From Lachnospiraceae bacterium (GTDB lineage: Bacteria; Bacillota; Clostridia; Lachnospirales; Lachnospiraceae), in contig JAUNCZ010000033.1 in the NCBI GenBank assembly GCA_030526405.1, positions 1-34,412 of the forward strand: a DNA stretch of 34,412 nucleotides, given 5' to 3'. The position numbers and the translations under genes were made by a program. This document shows, piece by piece, positions 7,311-15,552 of the stretch. Positions within the stretch are counted from its first letter, which is position 1. Each line of letters begins with the position of its first letter. The notes under the pieces are model-generated. The model worked only from the letters and a program-made list of their open reading frames with translations, was not told the DNA's origin and did no database searches.

Positions 7311-8696
7311 ATTATTTATCAGCTGATCGAATCAATCAATAATGCGGTCAACAACTTCATCTGGGGTGTCCCGGCAATGATCTGTATCATTGGTGTTGGC
7401 CTGTATCTGACAGTCAGAACCCGCTGTGTGCAGGTTCGCAAATTTGGCTATGCCATGAAAACCACACTGGGACGAATCTTTGACAAAAAAGAGGCCAGTG
7501 ATGGTGCCATGTCTCCTTTCCAGGCTGTATGTACGGCTCTGGCGGGAACAGTAGGAACAGGAAATATCGCCGGCGTTGCAGGTGCCATTGCCATTGGAGG
7601 CCCGGGTGCAGTATTCTGGATGTGGTGCTCTGCATTCCTTGGCATGTGTACCAAATTCGCTGAGGTTACCCTGGCAGTGCATTACCGTGAGAAGAATGCA
7701 GAGGGTGATTATGTAGGCGGTCCTATGTATTACATTAAGAACGGTCTTGGAAAAAAATGGCAGTGGCTGGCAGTTCTGTATTCCGTATTTGGTGTTCTCA
7801 CTGTATTCGGAACCGGTAATGCCACCCAGGTTAATACCATCGTTGCTTCCATTGATGCGGCTCTCCGCAGCTTCAATGTTGTTGAGGAAAGCTCTTTTGG
7901 AACCATCAACCTGGTGATCGGTATTGTGATCTGTATCCTTGTGGGACTGGTTCTTCTTGGCGGAATCAAACGAATCGGTCGTGTTACAGAGAAACTGGTT
8001 CCATTCATGGCTGTTCTCTACATTATCCTTGGACTGGGTGTTGTGGTACTCCATGCAGGAAACATCGGACCTGTATTTGCATCCATCTTCTCAGGAGCAT
8101 TTTCTCCTAAGGCTGTAACAGGCGGTGTGGTGGGAACCATGTTCATGAGTATGAAAAAGGGTGTTTCACGAGGCATCTTCTCCAATGAGGCTGGTCTTGG
8201 TACCGGTTCCATTGCCCATGCCTGTGCAGATACTCAGGATCCTATCAAACAGGGTATGTTCGGAATCTTTGAGGTATTTACAGATACCATCGTAATCTGT
8301 ACCCTTACAGCTCTTGTTATCCTCTGCAGCGGCGTAGGCGTTGAGTACGGTGTGGCAGCAGGTGCTGAGCTTACCATCTCAGGCTTTGTTTCCACCTACG
8401 GAAGCTGGGTATCCATTTTCACAACAGTGGCTATGTCCTGCTTCGCATTCTCCACCATCATTGGCTGGGGTCTCTACGGATCCAGATGTATGGAGTTTGT
8501 ATTCGGTTCCAAAACCATCAAGGGCTTTATGGTGGCCTATGCACTGGTAGCTATTCTGGGCGCCACCGTTAAGCTGGATCTGATCTGGGGAATCTCTGAT
8601 ACCTGCAACGGTCTCATGGCAATCCCCAACTTAATTGCCCTGTTCCTGCTGTCCGGAACAGTGGTGAAACTGGTAAAGGAGTCACTGGATAAATAA
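7311..8696 (+). CDS. Sodium:alanine/glycine symporter (AGCS family)
   Basis: This is a secondary transporter of about 461 residues that should import alanine or glycine with Na+. The family features are visible: an N-terminal NNFIWGVPAMICIIGVGLYLT segment, the region ALAGTVGTGNIAGVAGAIAIGGPGAVFWMW (cited here as GTVGTGNIAGVA), GGPMYYI, and SNEAGLGTGSIAHA further on. About ten membrane helices follow. The reading frame is open far upstream, back into the terminator at 7095, but the only good ribosome site is AAAGGAGG (7298-7305). It is followed at suitable distance by ATT codons at 7311 and 7314, not by ATG, GTG or TTG. Alternative in-frame starts are ATG 7260 and GTG 7284, both without a plausible Shine-Dalgarno. 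I chose 7311 for protein alignment and ribosome-site spacing; the start is uncertain, the family is not. Confidence 0.88.
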   Translation: MIYQLIESINNAVNNFIWGVPAMICIIGVGLYLTVRTRCVQVRKFGYAMKTTLGRIFDKKEASDGAMSPFQAVCTALAGTVGTGNIAGVAGAIAIGGPGAVFWMWCSAFLGMCTKFAEVTLAVHYREKNAEGDYVGGPMYYIKNGLGKKWQWLAVLYSVFGVLTVFGTGNATQVNTIVASIDAALRSFNVVEESSFGTINLVIGIVICILVGLVLLGGIKRIGRVTEKLVPFMAVLYIILGLGVVVLHAGNIGPVFASIFSGAFSPKAVTGGVVGTMFMSMKKGVSRGIFSNEAGLGTGSIAHACADTQDPIKQGMFGIFEVFTDTIVICTLTALVILCSGVGVEYGVAAGAELTISGFVSTYGSWVSIFTTVAMSCFAFSTIIGWGLYGSRCMEFVFGSKTIKGFMVAYALVAILGATVKLDLIWGISDTCNGLMAIPNLIALFLLSGTVVKLVKESLDK

Positions 8697-8730
8697 AGAG
8701 ACTCCAATGGAATATTGATGAATAGTTCAA

Positions 8731-8787
8731 GGCTGCAGAACTGTCTGTGAACCTGAGGGTATCACAGATGGGTGCTGCAGCCTTTTT
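8731..8787 (+). terminator. Intrinsic terminator after the symporter
   Basis: GGCTGCAG (8731-8738) pairs with CTGCAGCC (8775-8782), followed by TTTTT. An inner helix TCTGTGA/TCACAGA (8744-8750 with 8762-8768) stabilises it. Confidence 0.85.
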
Positions 8788-8858
8788 GTGCCAGTATTTC
8801 ATCGCAAAAAACACCTCTGCATCTACAGGGAGAGGAGTAAAAATCAGAACTGTCATCT

Positions 8859-8887
8859 TTGCCTTTGAGGCTGGAATCTATTATAAT
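8859..8887 (+). promoter_or_regulatory. Predicted sigma-A promoter for the epimerase gene
   Basis: TTGCCT (8859-8864) and a perfect TATAAT (8882-8887) are 17 bp apart, about 105 bp upstream of the epimerase start. The rest of the 8788-8991 gap shows nothing else that I can support. Confidence 0.65.
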
Positions 8888-8991
8888 AACAGATATAGTA
8901 TTCCTGTATCGGAAGTCCGGATAATTGCAGGATTTCGAAGTCTTCAGAATAAAATGAAAATTGTTACTATTACCAGAAGGAGGAATAAAAA

Positions 8992-9873
8992 ATGGTATAT
9001 AAAATTGAAAATGATAAGCTTAAGGTTCAGATTGACACAAAGGGAGCTGAGGTTGTCAGCGTGGTATGCAAGGAAAGCGGCGATGAGTGTATGTGGTGCG
9101 GAGACCCTTCTGTCTGGGGACGTCATGCCCCCATCCTGTTTCCCTACACAGGAAAGCTGACTGGAGGAGCATTTACAGCAAAGGGAGGTACCTATACAGG
9201 TGGACAGCACGGCTTTGCCAGGGACGTGGAGCATAGATTTGTGGAGCAGTCAGAGGATAGACTGGTACTGGAGCTGCGATCCAATGAGGAGACAAGGGCA
9301 AAATTCCCCTATGAATTTGTTCTCCGCTCGGTCTTTACCCTGGAGGGCAATACCCTGCATCATACACTGGAGGTGGAGAATCCTGCGGAGGAAACTCTTC
9401 AGTTCGGTATCGGCTATCATCCGGCCTTTACCTGTCCTTTTGATGAGAACCACGACACAGAGGATTACGAGTTCCGCTTTGACAAGCTGGAGAGTCCACT
9501 GGTGATCGATGCCAGACCAAATGGCCTCTTAAGTGGAAAAAACTACTATCTGGGAGCGAATCTGGACACCATCCAGCTGACAGATCACCTCTTTGACAAT
9601 GACAGCTACTGCATGGTGAATCTGAAGAGCAGCACCCTTGGTATCTATGAGAAGGATTCTGACAGAAGCATCGTATGCAGCATTGAGGGGTATCCCTATA
9701 CTCTGATCTGGAGTCAGCTTACAGAGAAGATCCGCTTTGTGTGTATTGAGCCCTGGCATAGTCTTACAGGCTCGGAGGAGGGCTCCCAGGAGTGGGAGAA
9801 GAGACCGGTGGCCGCCTGCCTGAAGCAGGACGAGGTGTTCCGCACAACCTTAAGCACAACCTTTAATCGATAA
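8992..9873 (+). CDS. Aldose 1-epimerase family protein (LacX-like)
   Basis: This 293-residue cytoplasmic protein has the galactose mutarotase-like beta-sandwich pattern of the LacX subgroup. Motifs are PILFPYTGKL near residue 44, GQHGFARDVEH near 69 (the first histidine region) and FGIGYHPAFTCPF near 140 (the second catalytic histidine). A glutamate-containing C-terminal segment (FVCIEPWHSLTGSEEG) is where the family's catalytic Glu lies. It would interconvert alpha and beta anomers of an aldose; the exact sugar cannot be told. AGAAGGAGG lies just upstream of the ATG and a good promoter about 105 bp upstream. Glycerol kinase follows in the same direction after a 145-bp repeat-rich gap. Confidence 0.87.
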   Translation: MVYKIENDKLKVQIDTKGAEVVSVVCKESGDECMWCGDPSVWGRHAPILFPYTGKLTGGAFTAKGGTYTGGQHGFARDVEHRFVEQSEDRLVLELRSNEETRAKFPYEFVLRSVFTLEGNTLHHTLEVENPAEETLQFGIGYHPAFTCPFDENHDTEDYEFRFDKLESPLVIDARPNGLLSGKNYYLGANLDTIQLTDHLFDNDSYCMVNLKSSTLGIYEKDSDRSIVCSIEGYPYTLIWSQLTEKIRFVCIEPWHSLTGSEEGSQEWEKRPVAACLKQDEVFRTTLSTTFNR

Positions 9874-9950
9874 ATAAGCACAGTTTTGAAGTGATAGGTA
9901 AGCCTAACCTTTAATTGATAAGCAGGCACAACTTTTAAACCACAAATAAA
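9843..9950. repeat. Degenerate ~24-bp tandem array between epimerase and glpK
   Basis: Units beginning GCACAACCTT or GCCTAACCTT and containing TTTAATYGATAA recur at about 20-24 bp spacing (for example CTTTAATCGATAA from 9861 and CTTTAATTGATAA from 9909). The array begins within the last codons of the epimerase gene and runs into the intergenic region. Confidence 0.5.
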
Positions 9951-10018
9951 CACGATCTAAAATTGAGAATTACCCACAATTATTACCCGATTATTGATAG
10001 AACAAGGAGAATTAGTCT

Positions 10019-11518
10019 ATGGCAAAATATATGATGGCACTGGATTCTGGTACCACCTCCAACAGATGTATTCTGTTTGACAGGCATGGAAAAATCTGCA
10101 GCGTGGACCAGCTGGAGTTTACCCAGTTCTTTCCAAAACCCGGCTGGGTGGAGCATGATGCCATTGAAATCTGGAATACCCAGCTGGCAGTGGTGAAAAA
10201 TGCCATGGAGCAGGTGGGAGCCTCCTGGGAGGACATTGCAGGCATCGGTATCACCAATCAGAGGGAGACTGCCATTATCTGGGATAAGAAAACAGGAACG
10301 CCTTTGTGCAAGGCAATTGTGTGGCAGGATCGAAGAACAGCGGAATACTGTGATTCTCTTAAAGAAAAAGGTCTTACAGAACTGTACAGAAGCAAAACAG
10401 GTCTGGTGATCGATCCATATTTTTCCGGCACCAAGATCCGCTGGATGTTGGAACATGTGCCGGGAGCAAGGGAGAGAGCAAACAGAGGAGAACTGCTGTT
10501 TGGAACCGTTGAGACCTGGCTGATCTGGAAGCTGACAGGAGGAAAGGTCCATGTAACGGACTATTCCAATGCCTCCCGAACCATGCTGTTCAATATCAAT
10601 ACCCTGACCTGGGATCAGGAGATCCTGGAGGAACTGGAGATTCCTGTGTGCATGCTGCCGGAGCCAAAGCCCTCCAGCTGCGTATATGGAATGACTGCAC
10701 CGGATATTTTCGGTGGAGAAATTCCCATAGCGGGAGCGGCGGGAGACCAGCAGGCGGCTCTGTTCGGACAGACCTGCTTTCATCCGGGAGATGCAAAGAA
10801 TACCTACGGAACAGGCTGCTTCCTTCTGATGAACACAGGAGAGAAACCGGTATTCTCTGAAAATGGCCTGGTTACCTCCATTGCCTGGGGACTGGATGGA
10901 AAGGTAAATTACTGTCTGGAGGGCTCTGTTTTCGTGGCAGGCTCTGCCATTCAGTGGCTGAGAGATCAGGTACGGCTGCTGGATTCTGCCGGAGATTCTG
11001 AGTACTTTGCCAATAAAGTGGCTGACACAGGAGGCTGCGTAGTGGTGCCGGCTTTTACAGGTCTTGGTGCCCCTTATTGGGATCCCTATGCAAGGGGAGC
11101 AATCCTGGGACTTACCAGAGGAACTACCAAGTATCATCTGGTCCGTGCTACCCTGGAATCACTGGCTTACCAGGTCTATGATGTACTCCATGCCATGGAA
11201 CTGGATACAGGCCTGTCTCTGGCAACCCTGAATGTGGACGGAGGTGCTTCTGCCAACAACCTGCTGCTGCAGATGCAGGCCAACCTGAATCAGGCTCCTG
11301 TACAGAGACCAGACTGTGTGGAGACCACCGCCATGGGAGCTGCCTATCTGGCAGGTCTTGCAGTGGGCTACTGGAACAGCAAAGAGGAAGTGATCGAGAA
11401 CAGAAAGATCGCAGCAGAGTTCACTCCTGCCATTGATAAGGAGATGCAGGAGAAGAAGCTTCGAAAATGGCACAGAGCAGTGGAGGCTGCCAAGGGCTGG
11501 GCCAGATTAGAGGAATAA
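10019..11518 (+). CDS. glpK: Glycerol kinase
   Basis: This 499-residue FGGY-family kinase phosphorylates glycerol to sn-glycerol 3-phosphate in the cytoplasm. The N-terminal phosphate loop reads [10 protein letters not shown] (most family members have DQGTTSSR). It is followed by [51 protein letters not shown] and [12 protein letters not shown], in the usual glycerol kinase order. Length is typical of GlpK (about 500). The ATG follows AAGGAG. No glpF or glpD is adjacent, which is unusual for an operon copy. Its neighbours are a sugar epimerase and a thioesterase. It may be expressed from its own promoter in the AT-rich gap, but I could not define one. Confidence 0.95.
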   Translation: MAKYMMALDSGTTSNRCILFDRHGKICSVDQLEFTQFFPKPGWVEHDAIEIWNTQLAVVKNAMEQVGASWEDIAGIGITNQRETAIIWDKKTGTPLCKAIVWQDRRTAEYCDSLKEKGLTELYRSKTGLVIDPYFSGTKIRWMLEHVPGARERANRGELLFGTVETWLIWKLTGGKVHVTDYSNASRTMLFNINTLTWDQEILEELEIPVCMLPEPKPSSCVYGMTAPDIFGGEIPIAGAAGDQQAALFGQTCFHPGDAKNTYGTGCFLLMNTGEKPVFSENGLVTSIAWGLDGKVNYCLEGSVFVAGSAIQWLRDQVRLLDSAGDSEYFANKVADTGGCVVVPAFTGLGAPYWDPYARGAILGLTRGTTKYHLVRATLESLAYQVYDVLHAMELDTGLSLATLNVDGGASANNLLLQMQANLNQAPVQRPDCVETTAMGAAYLAGLAVGYWNSKEEVIENRKIAAEFTPAIDKEMQEKKLRKWHRAVEAAKGWARLEE

Positions 11519-11615
11519 AACAGAATACAGAAACAGAACAGAATACAAAAATAGAAAACAGAAATAGAATTCAGAAAATGAATTCAGAAAATGAAATCAG
11601 AAAGAGGAAGCAGAG
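11519..11615 (+). repeat. Purine-rich degenerate CAGAAxxx repeat tract
   Basis: The linker between glpK and the thioesterase is almost entirely CAGAA/AATAC/GAAAA words. It includes a perfect 13-bp tandem pair, AATTCAGAAAATG twice, around 11569-11594. Few pyrimidine-rich stretches and no stable hairpin are present. Confidence 0.6.
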
Positions 11616-11618
11616 GAA

Positions 11619-12086
11619 ATGGAAGCATCAGATACAATATCATTCAGAAAGGCACTGGAAGCTGTTCTGGAGGGACAGAGAAGTGATGAAAGACTGAAGG
11701 GAAGGATGAATGCCAGCCTGGATCTGCAGGTTCTGGACTGCGATGAGGAACACAGACAGTGGGCAGAGTATGCCTATGATCTGAAGGAAATGCATCTGAA
11801 TCCCTATGACGGAATCCACGGTGGTGTGATCTGCGCTCTGACAGATACCTGCGGCGGTGTCACCATTGCGGTGGCTGCTGGAAGGATGCCCTCCACCACA
11901 GATCTGTCCTGCAGCTATCTGAGGCCTATGAACGGGCAGCATTTTCGGATCCGGGTGGAGCTGACACTCCTTGGAAACCGCCTGGCGGGCTGCAGCTGTT
12001 CTGTATATGACAGGGACAGTGATAAGCTGCTGGTGACAAGTATGCTGAAATATATACTTCTGGATATTCCCACAAAAACAGAATAG
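11619..12086 (+). CDS. PaaI-like hotdog-fold thioesterase
   Basis: This 155-residue protein has the 4HBT/PaaI pattern. An N-terminal helix is followed by a strand, then NPYDGIHGGVICALTDTCGG (near residues 65-84), the conserved Asn/Asp and His-Gly-Gly segment at the start of the central hotdog helix. DLSCSYLRPM and later beta strands complete the domain. It should hydrolyse an acyl- or aryl-CoA in the cytoplasm; the substrate is unknown. AGAGGAAG (11603-11610) lies 8 nt before the ATG. It sits about 100 bp after glpK in the same direction and may be co-transcribed with it. Confidence 0.8.
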   Translation: MEASDTISFRKALEAVLEGQRSDERLKGRMNASLDLQVLDCDEEHRQWAEYAYDLKEMHLNPYDGIHGGVICALTDTCGGVTIAVAAGRMPSTTDLSCSYLRPMNGQHFRIRVELTLLGNRLAGCSCSVYDRDSDKLLVTSMLKYILLDIPTKTE

Positions 12087-12100
12087 AAGAGAATCGGTCC

Positions 12101-12147
12101 GACGCAGGTGAGACCTGGCGCGGGATTTTGGTCAGCATTTGCTGAGA
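12101..12147 (+). repeat. Dispersed repeat B, copy 1
   Basis: Positions 12111-12145 match 29781-29815 at 31 of 35 bases, including GGCGCGGGATT. Both end in a small hairpin, TCAGC-ATTT-GCTGA here and GTCAGC-TTTA-GCTGAC in the other copy. It lies between the thioesterase stop and the convergent terminator. Confidence 0.7.
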
Positions 12148-12149
12148 TA

Positions 12150-12197
12150 AAAAAGAGAGAGGGGGCTGCCACAACAACCGTTGCGGCAGCCCCCTTT
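12150..12197. terminator. Bidirectional terminator between thioesterase and glucosidase
   Basis: GGGGGCTGCC (12161-12170) pairs with GGCAGCCCCC (12185-12194), with further CAAC/GTTG pairing inside. A-rich sequence on the left and TTT on the right allow it to serve both converging genes. Confidence 0.9.
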
Positions 12198-12232
12198 ATA
12201 ATGTAAAGAAGAAAAGTAGATTATAACGTAGA

Positions 12233-13909
12233 TCAGTTCAGCTCCAGGATTACAAACTGATATCCTTCAAGCTGCAGAGTATCTCCTGTCTGGGAAAGCT
12301 GATCCAGATTGTTCATGAGTACGGATTTTACTGTGCCTGGAAGCACCATTGTCTGAGGCTCTCTCTGGAAGTTTCCGATTACAAGAACCTTCTGGTTCTC
12401 TCCCTTACGGATATAAGCCATCAGGTTTTTCTGCTCCGGAAGGTAAGGAACTGTCTCACCGTAGATGAGAGCATCCTCATAGGCAGGATTCTTTCTCAGA
12501 GCGATAAGCTCTTTGTACCACTCAAACATGGATCCCTCAACACCAACCTGAGAAGCTGCATTGATCTCCTTGAAGGTTGGGTTCATCATCAGCCAAGGTG
12601 TTCCCTTAGTGAAGCCACCGTTCTCTGAATCATCCCATGGAATAGGAGTACGGGCATTATCACGGGAGAAATGAGATACAACCTTCAGTGCCTTCTCTGG
12701 AGACAGACCTGCATCCAGGGCTACCTGGTACTCATCCAGTGTGCTGATGTCATTGATCTGGGAGATATCCTGGAAGTTTACATTTTCCATTCCAAGCTCC
12801 TGTCCCTGATAGATGAAAGGAAGTCCTCTCAGCATATAGTTTAAGCCGCCCAGCATCTTTTTGCTGGCATCGCAGCAGTCACCCTCTGGAATATAGTGGG
12901 AAACACCACGGGGCTCATCGTGGTTCTCGATAATATTGGAAAGGAAACCGATGTTTCCTGCACGCTTCTGGCTTCCGAAGCAGGCCTCTTTGTACTGCTC
13001 AGGAGTAACAGGCTGCTGTGTATACCATCCCTCATCTGTCTTGTTCAGAATTGTCTCTGCAAAGTCAAACATGGAGGAGAAGTAACCATCATCTCCAATG
13101 ATGGATGGAAGAGCGTCCGGTTTCTCATTGAAAACCTCACCTACAGAGAATGCATTGTGTGGTTTGAAGGTTCTGTCTGCCATCTCATTTAAGAAGATAT
13201 CAACACCCTCTGCCTCCTCCAGCATTTTGGAGGTAGCGCACATGCCGTCCTCACGGTCTGCAGGCATATTGTAGAATGGAAGCTTTTTCTTGATGTTCAT
13301 GATGGCATCAATACGGAATCCGGAAACTCCTTTGTCCAGCCACCAGTTGATCATCTTGTAAACATCCTCTCTCACCTCTGGGTTCTCCCAGTTCAGATCC
13401 GGCTGTTTCTTATGGAATACATGGAGATAGATCTTATCAGTATGTCCCGGAAGCAGATCCCATACAGGTCCTCCGAAATAGCTTCTCCAGTTACATGGAA
13501 GAGGCTCACCCTCATGCCAGTCTTCGATATAGAAGTATTTTCCGTAGCGTCCGTCAGGATCCTGGCAGGCCTTTTTGAACCACTCATGCTCATCGGAGCA
13601 GTGGTTTACAACCAGATCCAGTACCACATGCATATCTCTTCTTGCAGTCTCTGCTAACAGATCATCAAAGTCGTCCATTGTTCCGAAAACAGGATCAATA
13701 TTGTAATAGTCGGAGATATCATATCCCTGGTCTGCTAAAGGAGAGCAGTAAAATGGGGAAATCCAGATAATGTCGATTCCCAGATCCTTCAGGTAATCCA
13801 GTTTCTGGATGATGCCGGGGATATCGCCGATTCCGTCATCGTTGCTGTCGTTAAAGCTCTTTGGGTAGATCTGATATGCCACTTTATTATGCCACCACTG
13901 TTTTTTCAT
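12233..13909 (-). CDS. Alpha-glucosidase, GH13 (oligo-1,6-glucosidase-like)
   Basis: This 558-residue cytoplasmic glycoside hydrolase releases glucose from the non-reducing end of malto- or isomalto-oligosaccharides. The GH13 barrel is complete: DLVVNH near residue 98, GFRIDAI with nucleophile Asp 201, VGEVF with acid/base Glu 258 and ENHDEPR with Asp 331. The residue after the nucleophile is Ala. Characterised oligo-1,6-glucosidases of GH13_31 have Val there and alpha-1,4-specific relatives Thr, so linkage preference is uncertain. It is transcribed divergently from the LacI regulator, from a promoter-like pair whose -35 overlaps an imperfect inverted repeat. It has a second GH13 paralogue at 15553. 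Confidence 0.93.
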   Translation of the reverse strand: MKKQWWHNKVAYQIYPKSFNDSNDDGIGDIPGIIQKLDYLKDLGIDIIWISPFYCSPLADQGYDISDYYNIDPVFGTMDDFDDLLAETARRDMHVVLDLVVNHCSDEHEWFKKACQDPDGRYGKYFYIEDWHEGEPLPCNWRSYFGGPVWDLLPGHTDKIYLHVFHKKQPDLNWENPEVREDVYKMINWWLDKGVSGFRIDAIMNIKKKLPFYNMPADREDGMCATSKMLEEAEGVDIFLNEMADRTFKPHNAFSVGEVFNEKPDALPSIIGDDGYFSSMFDFAETILNKTDEGWYTQQPVTPEQYKEACFGSQKRAGNIGFLSNIIENHDEPRGVSHYIPEGDCCDASKKMLGGLNYMLRGLPFIYQGQELGMENVNFQDISQINDISTLDEYQVALDAGLSPEKALKVVSHFSRDNARTPIPWDDSENGGFTKGTPWLMMNPTFKEINAASQVGVEGSMFEWYKELIALRKNPAYEDALIYGETVPYLPEQKNLMAYIRKGENQKVLVIGNFQREPQTMVLPGTVKSVLMNNLDQLSQTGDTLQLEGYQFVILELN

Positions 13910-13978
13910 ATATTTCCTTTCTTCTGTCCATAGCCATATTTAACAGAGTATGATATTGTTGTTGTGTAACTTATTGTC

Positions 13979-14007
13979 ATTTTATTTGAGTGGTATGCAG
14001 GATACAA
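13979..14007 (-). promoter_or_regulatory. Predicted promoter of the minus-strand glucosidase
   Basis: On the minus strand TTGTAT (14007-14002) and TAAAAT (13984-13979) are 17 bp apart, about 70 bp upstream of the glucosidase start. Confidence 0.5.
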
Positions 14008-14037
14008 GTGGTTTTCTATGAAATACTTGCACTATCC
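14000..14037. promoter_or_regulatory. Imperfect inverted repeat in the divergent regulatory gap
   Basis: GGATACAAGT (14000-14009) is complementary to ACTTG-TATCC at 14025-14037, interrupted by 3 nt. It covers the -35 of the glucosidase promoter and ends 20 bp before the LacI start codon, so it could be an autoregulatory operator. This is inference. Confidence 0.3.
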
Positions 14038-14057
14038 TATGTTTTGGAGGGGAAAAA

Positions 14058-15080
14058 TTGGTAACTATCAAACAGATTGCAGAGTGTGCAGGGGTGAGCA
14101 CCACCACTGTATCCAATGTAATCCATGGAAAAACAAAGAAGGTTTCTGCTGAAAAGATAGAGCTGATCCAGAGACTGATCGATGAAATGGGCTATGTAAC
14201 ACCACTGGGACTTAGTGTTCTTCATAAAAGTCGTTCCAGAATGGTGGCAGTGATTATCAATCGTCATCAGGTCTATGACCAGTCCATTCTCAGCGATCCC
14301 TTTTATGGATCCATCGTAGGTTATATAGAAGAGGAGCTTCATAAAAGCGGGTATTATATGCTGTTTTATTCCGCAGACAATACAGACGAGATCTTCAATA
14401 TGGTAATGACCTGGAATGTAGATGCGGTAATTCTGCTGAGTATGGCGGCTTTATATTGTGAAAAGATCCAGCAGATGGTAAAAAAACCGGTGATCTGTAT
14501 TGATCCCATTGGAAAACCAAAGAAAACATCAGGGGTGGCAACCATCTCTCTGGACGATGAGAAGGGCGGCTATCTCATGTCAAAATATCTGATCCAGGAG
14601 GGATATGAGGTGATTCACATCTGCGGAGGCAGAGTAGATATGGGTGTGGATGAGTGCCGTGTCAAGGGAGCCATGAGAGCACTGCGGGATTCCGGTAAGG
14701 GAAAAGAGGTACAGATATTTGCCCATTCTGCAGGTATCTCCTATCCGGAGAGGGAGCGCTTCTATAAGAATATGTACAGAGGTTTTCAGAAGGATAAGAA
14801 AACAGCAGTGTTCTGTCTGGCGGACAGATATGCGTTTGAGGTGAACAGTTTTCTTCAGGAACGAGGGGTATCTATTCCAGAGGATATCGGAATTGCCGGT
14901 TTTGACGGAGTGTCCAGTGCCGCAAAGAATACCTATCCCAGATTAACAACAATACGTCAGAATCTGTTTCAGAAATCGGAGCTGGCGGTGCGGGAAGTAA
15001 TCACTGCGGTGGAGCAGCCGGACTATAAAATGAACAGTCATATCGTGGATGTGGGCCTGATCATCCGAAAATCAACATAA
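14058..15080 (+). CDS. LacI-family transcriptional regulator
   Basis: This 340-residue regulator has an N-terminal helix-turn-helix (TIKQIAECAGVSTTTVSNV, residues 3-21) with the hinge following. A periplasmic-binding-protein-like effector domain ends with the family's GIAGFDGV and LTTIRQN segments. It starts at TTG, supported by GGAGGGG (14046-14052) 5 nt upstream; no ATG exists nearby in frame. It lies between two alpha-glucosidase genes and before the maltodextrin operon, so control of both by an alpha-glucoside is likely. It could bind the dyads at 15387 and 15451 or the inverted repeat at 14000. A terminator follows the stop, separating it from the operon. Confidence 0.92.
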   Translation: MVTIKQIAECAGVSTTTVSNVIHGKTKKVSAEKIELIQRLIDEMGYVTPLGLSVLHKSRSRMVAVIINRHQVYDQSILSDPFYGSIVGYIEEELHKSGYYMLFYSADNTDEIFNMVMTWNVDAVILLSMAALYCEKIQQMVKKPVICIDPIGKPKKTSGVATISLDDEKGGYLMSKYLIQEGYEVIHICGGRVDMGVDECRVKGAMRALRDSGKGKEVQIFAHSAGISYPERERFYKNMYRGFQKDKKTAVFCLADRYAFEVNSFLQERGVSIPEDIGIAGFDGVSSAAKNTYPRLTTIRQNLFQKSELAVREVITAVEQPDYKMNSHIVDVGLIIRKST

Positions 15081-15098
15081 ATAATACGAATGTAAAGG

Positions 15099-15142
15099 AC
15101 AGCTGTTTTTTCCTGTAAAAAGGAAGATCCAGCTGTTTTTTC
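15099..15142 (+). terminator. Intrinsic terminator after the LacI gene
   Basis: ACAGCTG (15099-15105) pairs with CAGCTGT (15130-15136), with an inner TTCCT/AGGAA helix, followed by a T run. The two AGCTGTTTTTTC halves also form an imperfect 30-bp tandem repeat. Confidence 0.65.
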
Positions 15143-15187
15143 TTATTAAAAAGGGGATATAGTTGTCATTTTGCCGGGAAAGTCTTT

Positions 15188-15251
15188 TTTTATGGTAAAT
15201 AGAGAGGTGTATTTCTTTGATTCGTGTTATTTTTCGGGTTTTACCATAAAA
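15188..15251. repeat. 12-bp inverted repeat TTTTATGGTAAA
   Basis: TTTTATGGTAAA (15188-15199) and its exact complement TTTACCATAAAA (15240-15251) are separated by 40 bp, in the 472-bp gap between LacI and the operon. It is either a regulator site pair or a hairpin. Confidence 0.6.
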
Positions 15252-15313
15252 TAGTAAAAATAATTCATAATATTTGCGAGGATAGTGAATGAATGTCAGA
15301 AAGTTGCAAAAAT

Positions 15314-15331
15314 AGCATAGGTAGTTATGCT
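15314..15331. promoter_or_regulatory. AGCATA-N6-TATGCT dyad
   Basis: This perfect dyad with 6-bp arms lies about 170 bp upstream of the operon's transcription start. It could be a regulator site. No partner was found. Confidence 0.3.
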
Positions 15332-15386
15332 CAAAACTAAAACAGAAATCGAACAATTACGACAAAAATATCATATAAAATTGCTA

Positions 15387-15402
15387 GGTTATATTTTTAA
15401 CC
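15387..15402. promoter_or_regulatory. Operator-like dyad 1 of the maltodextrin operon
   Basis: GGTTATATTTTTAACC matches dyad 2 at 13 of 16 positions. Its centre is 64 bp, about six helical turns, from that of dyad 2, so both would face the same side of the DNA. Confidence 0.6.
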
Positions 15403-15450
15403 TACGTGCGATATATACAAAAAATACAAAATAATTGTGGTTAGATTGTT

Positions 15451-15466
15451 GGTTATGTTCATAACC
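15451..15466. promoter_or_regulatory. Operator-like dyad 2 of the maltodextrin operon
   Basis: GGTTATGTTCATAACC has 7-bp arms and ends 2 bp before the -35 hexamer. Its centre lies near -46 relative to the expected start, a position more typical of an activator site than of a repressor site. Confidence 0.65.
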
Positions 15467-15468
15467 TA

Positions 15469-15497
15469 TTTACAAACCGCTGTCGCAGGACTATAAT
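15469..15497 (+). promoter_or_regulatory. Promoter of the maltodextrin operon
   Basis: TTTACA (15469-15474) and TATAAT (15492-15497) are separated by 17 bp, close to sigma-A consensus. It lies 56 bp before the first start codon, next to the paired dyads. Confidence 0.85.
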
Positions 15498-15552
15498 CGG
15501 CTTATCAAGTTGCGAAAGCGACGCAATCAGAACGTATTAAGAGGTGAACAAC

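Noticed and set aside
8747-9160. 137-codon plus-strand open frame overlapping the epimerase start
   Set aside because: It overlaps a terminator, the epimerase promoter and the gene itself in another frame, and has no recognisable domain or ribosome site.
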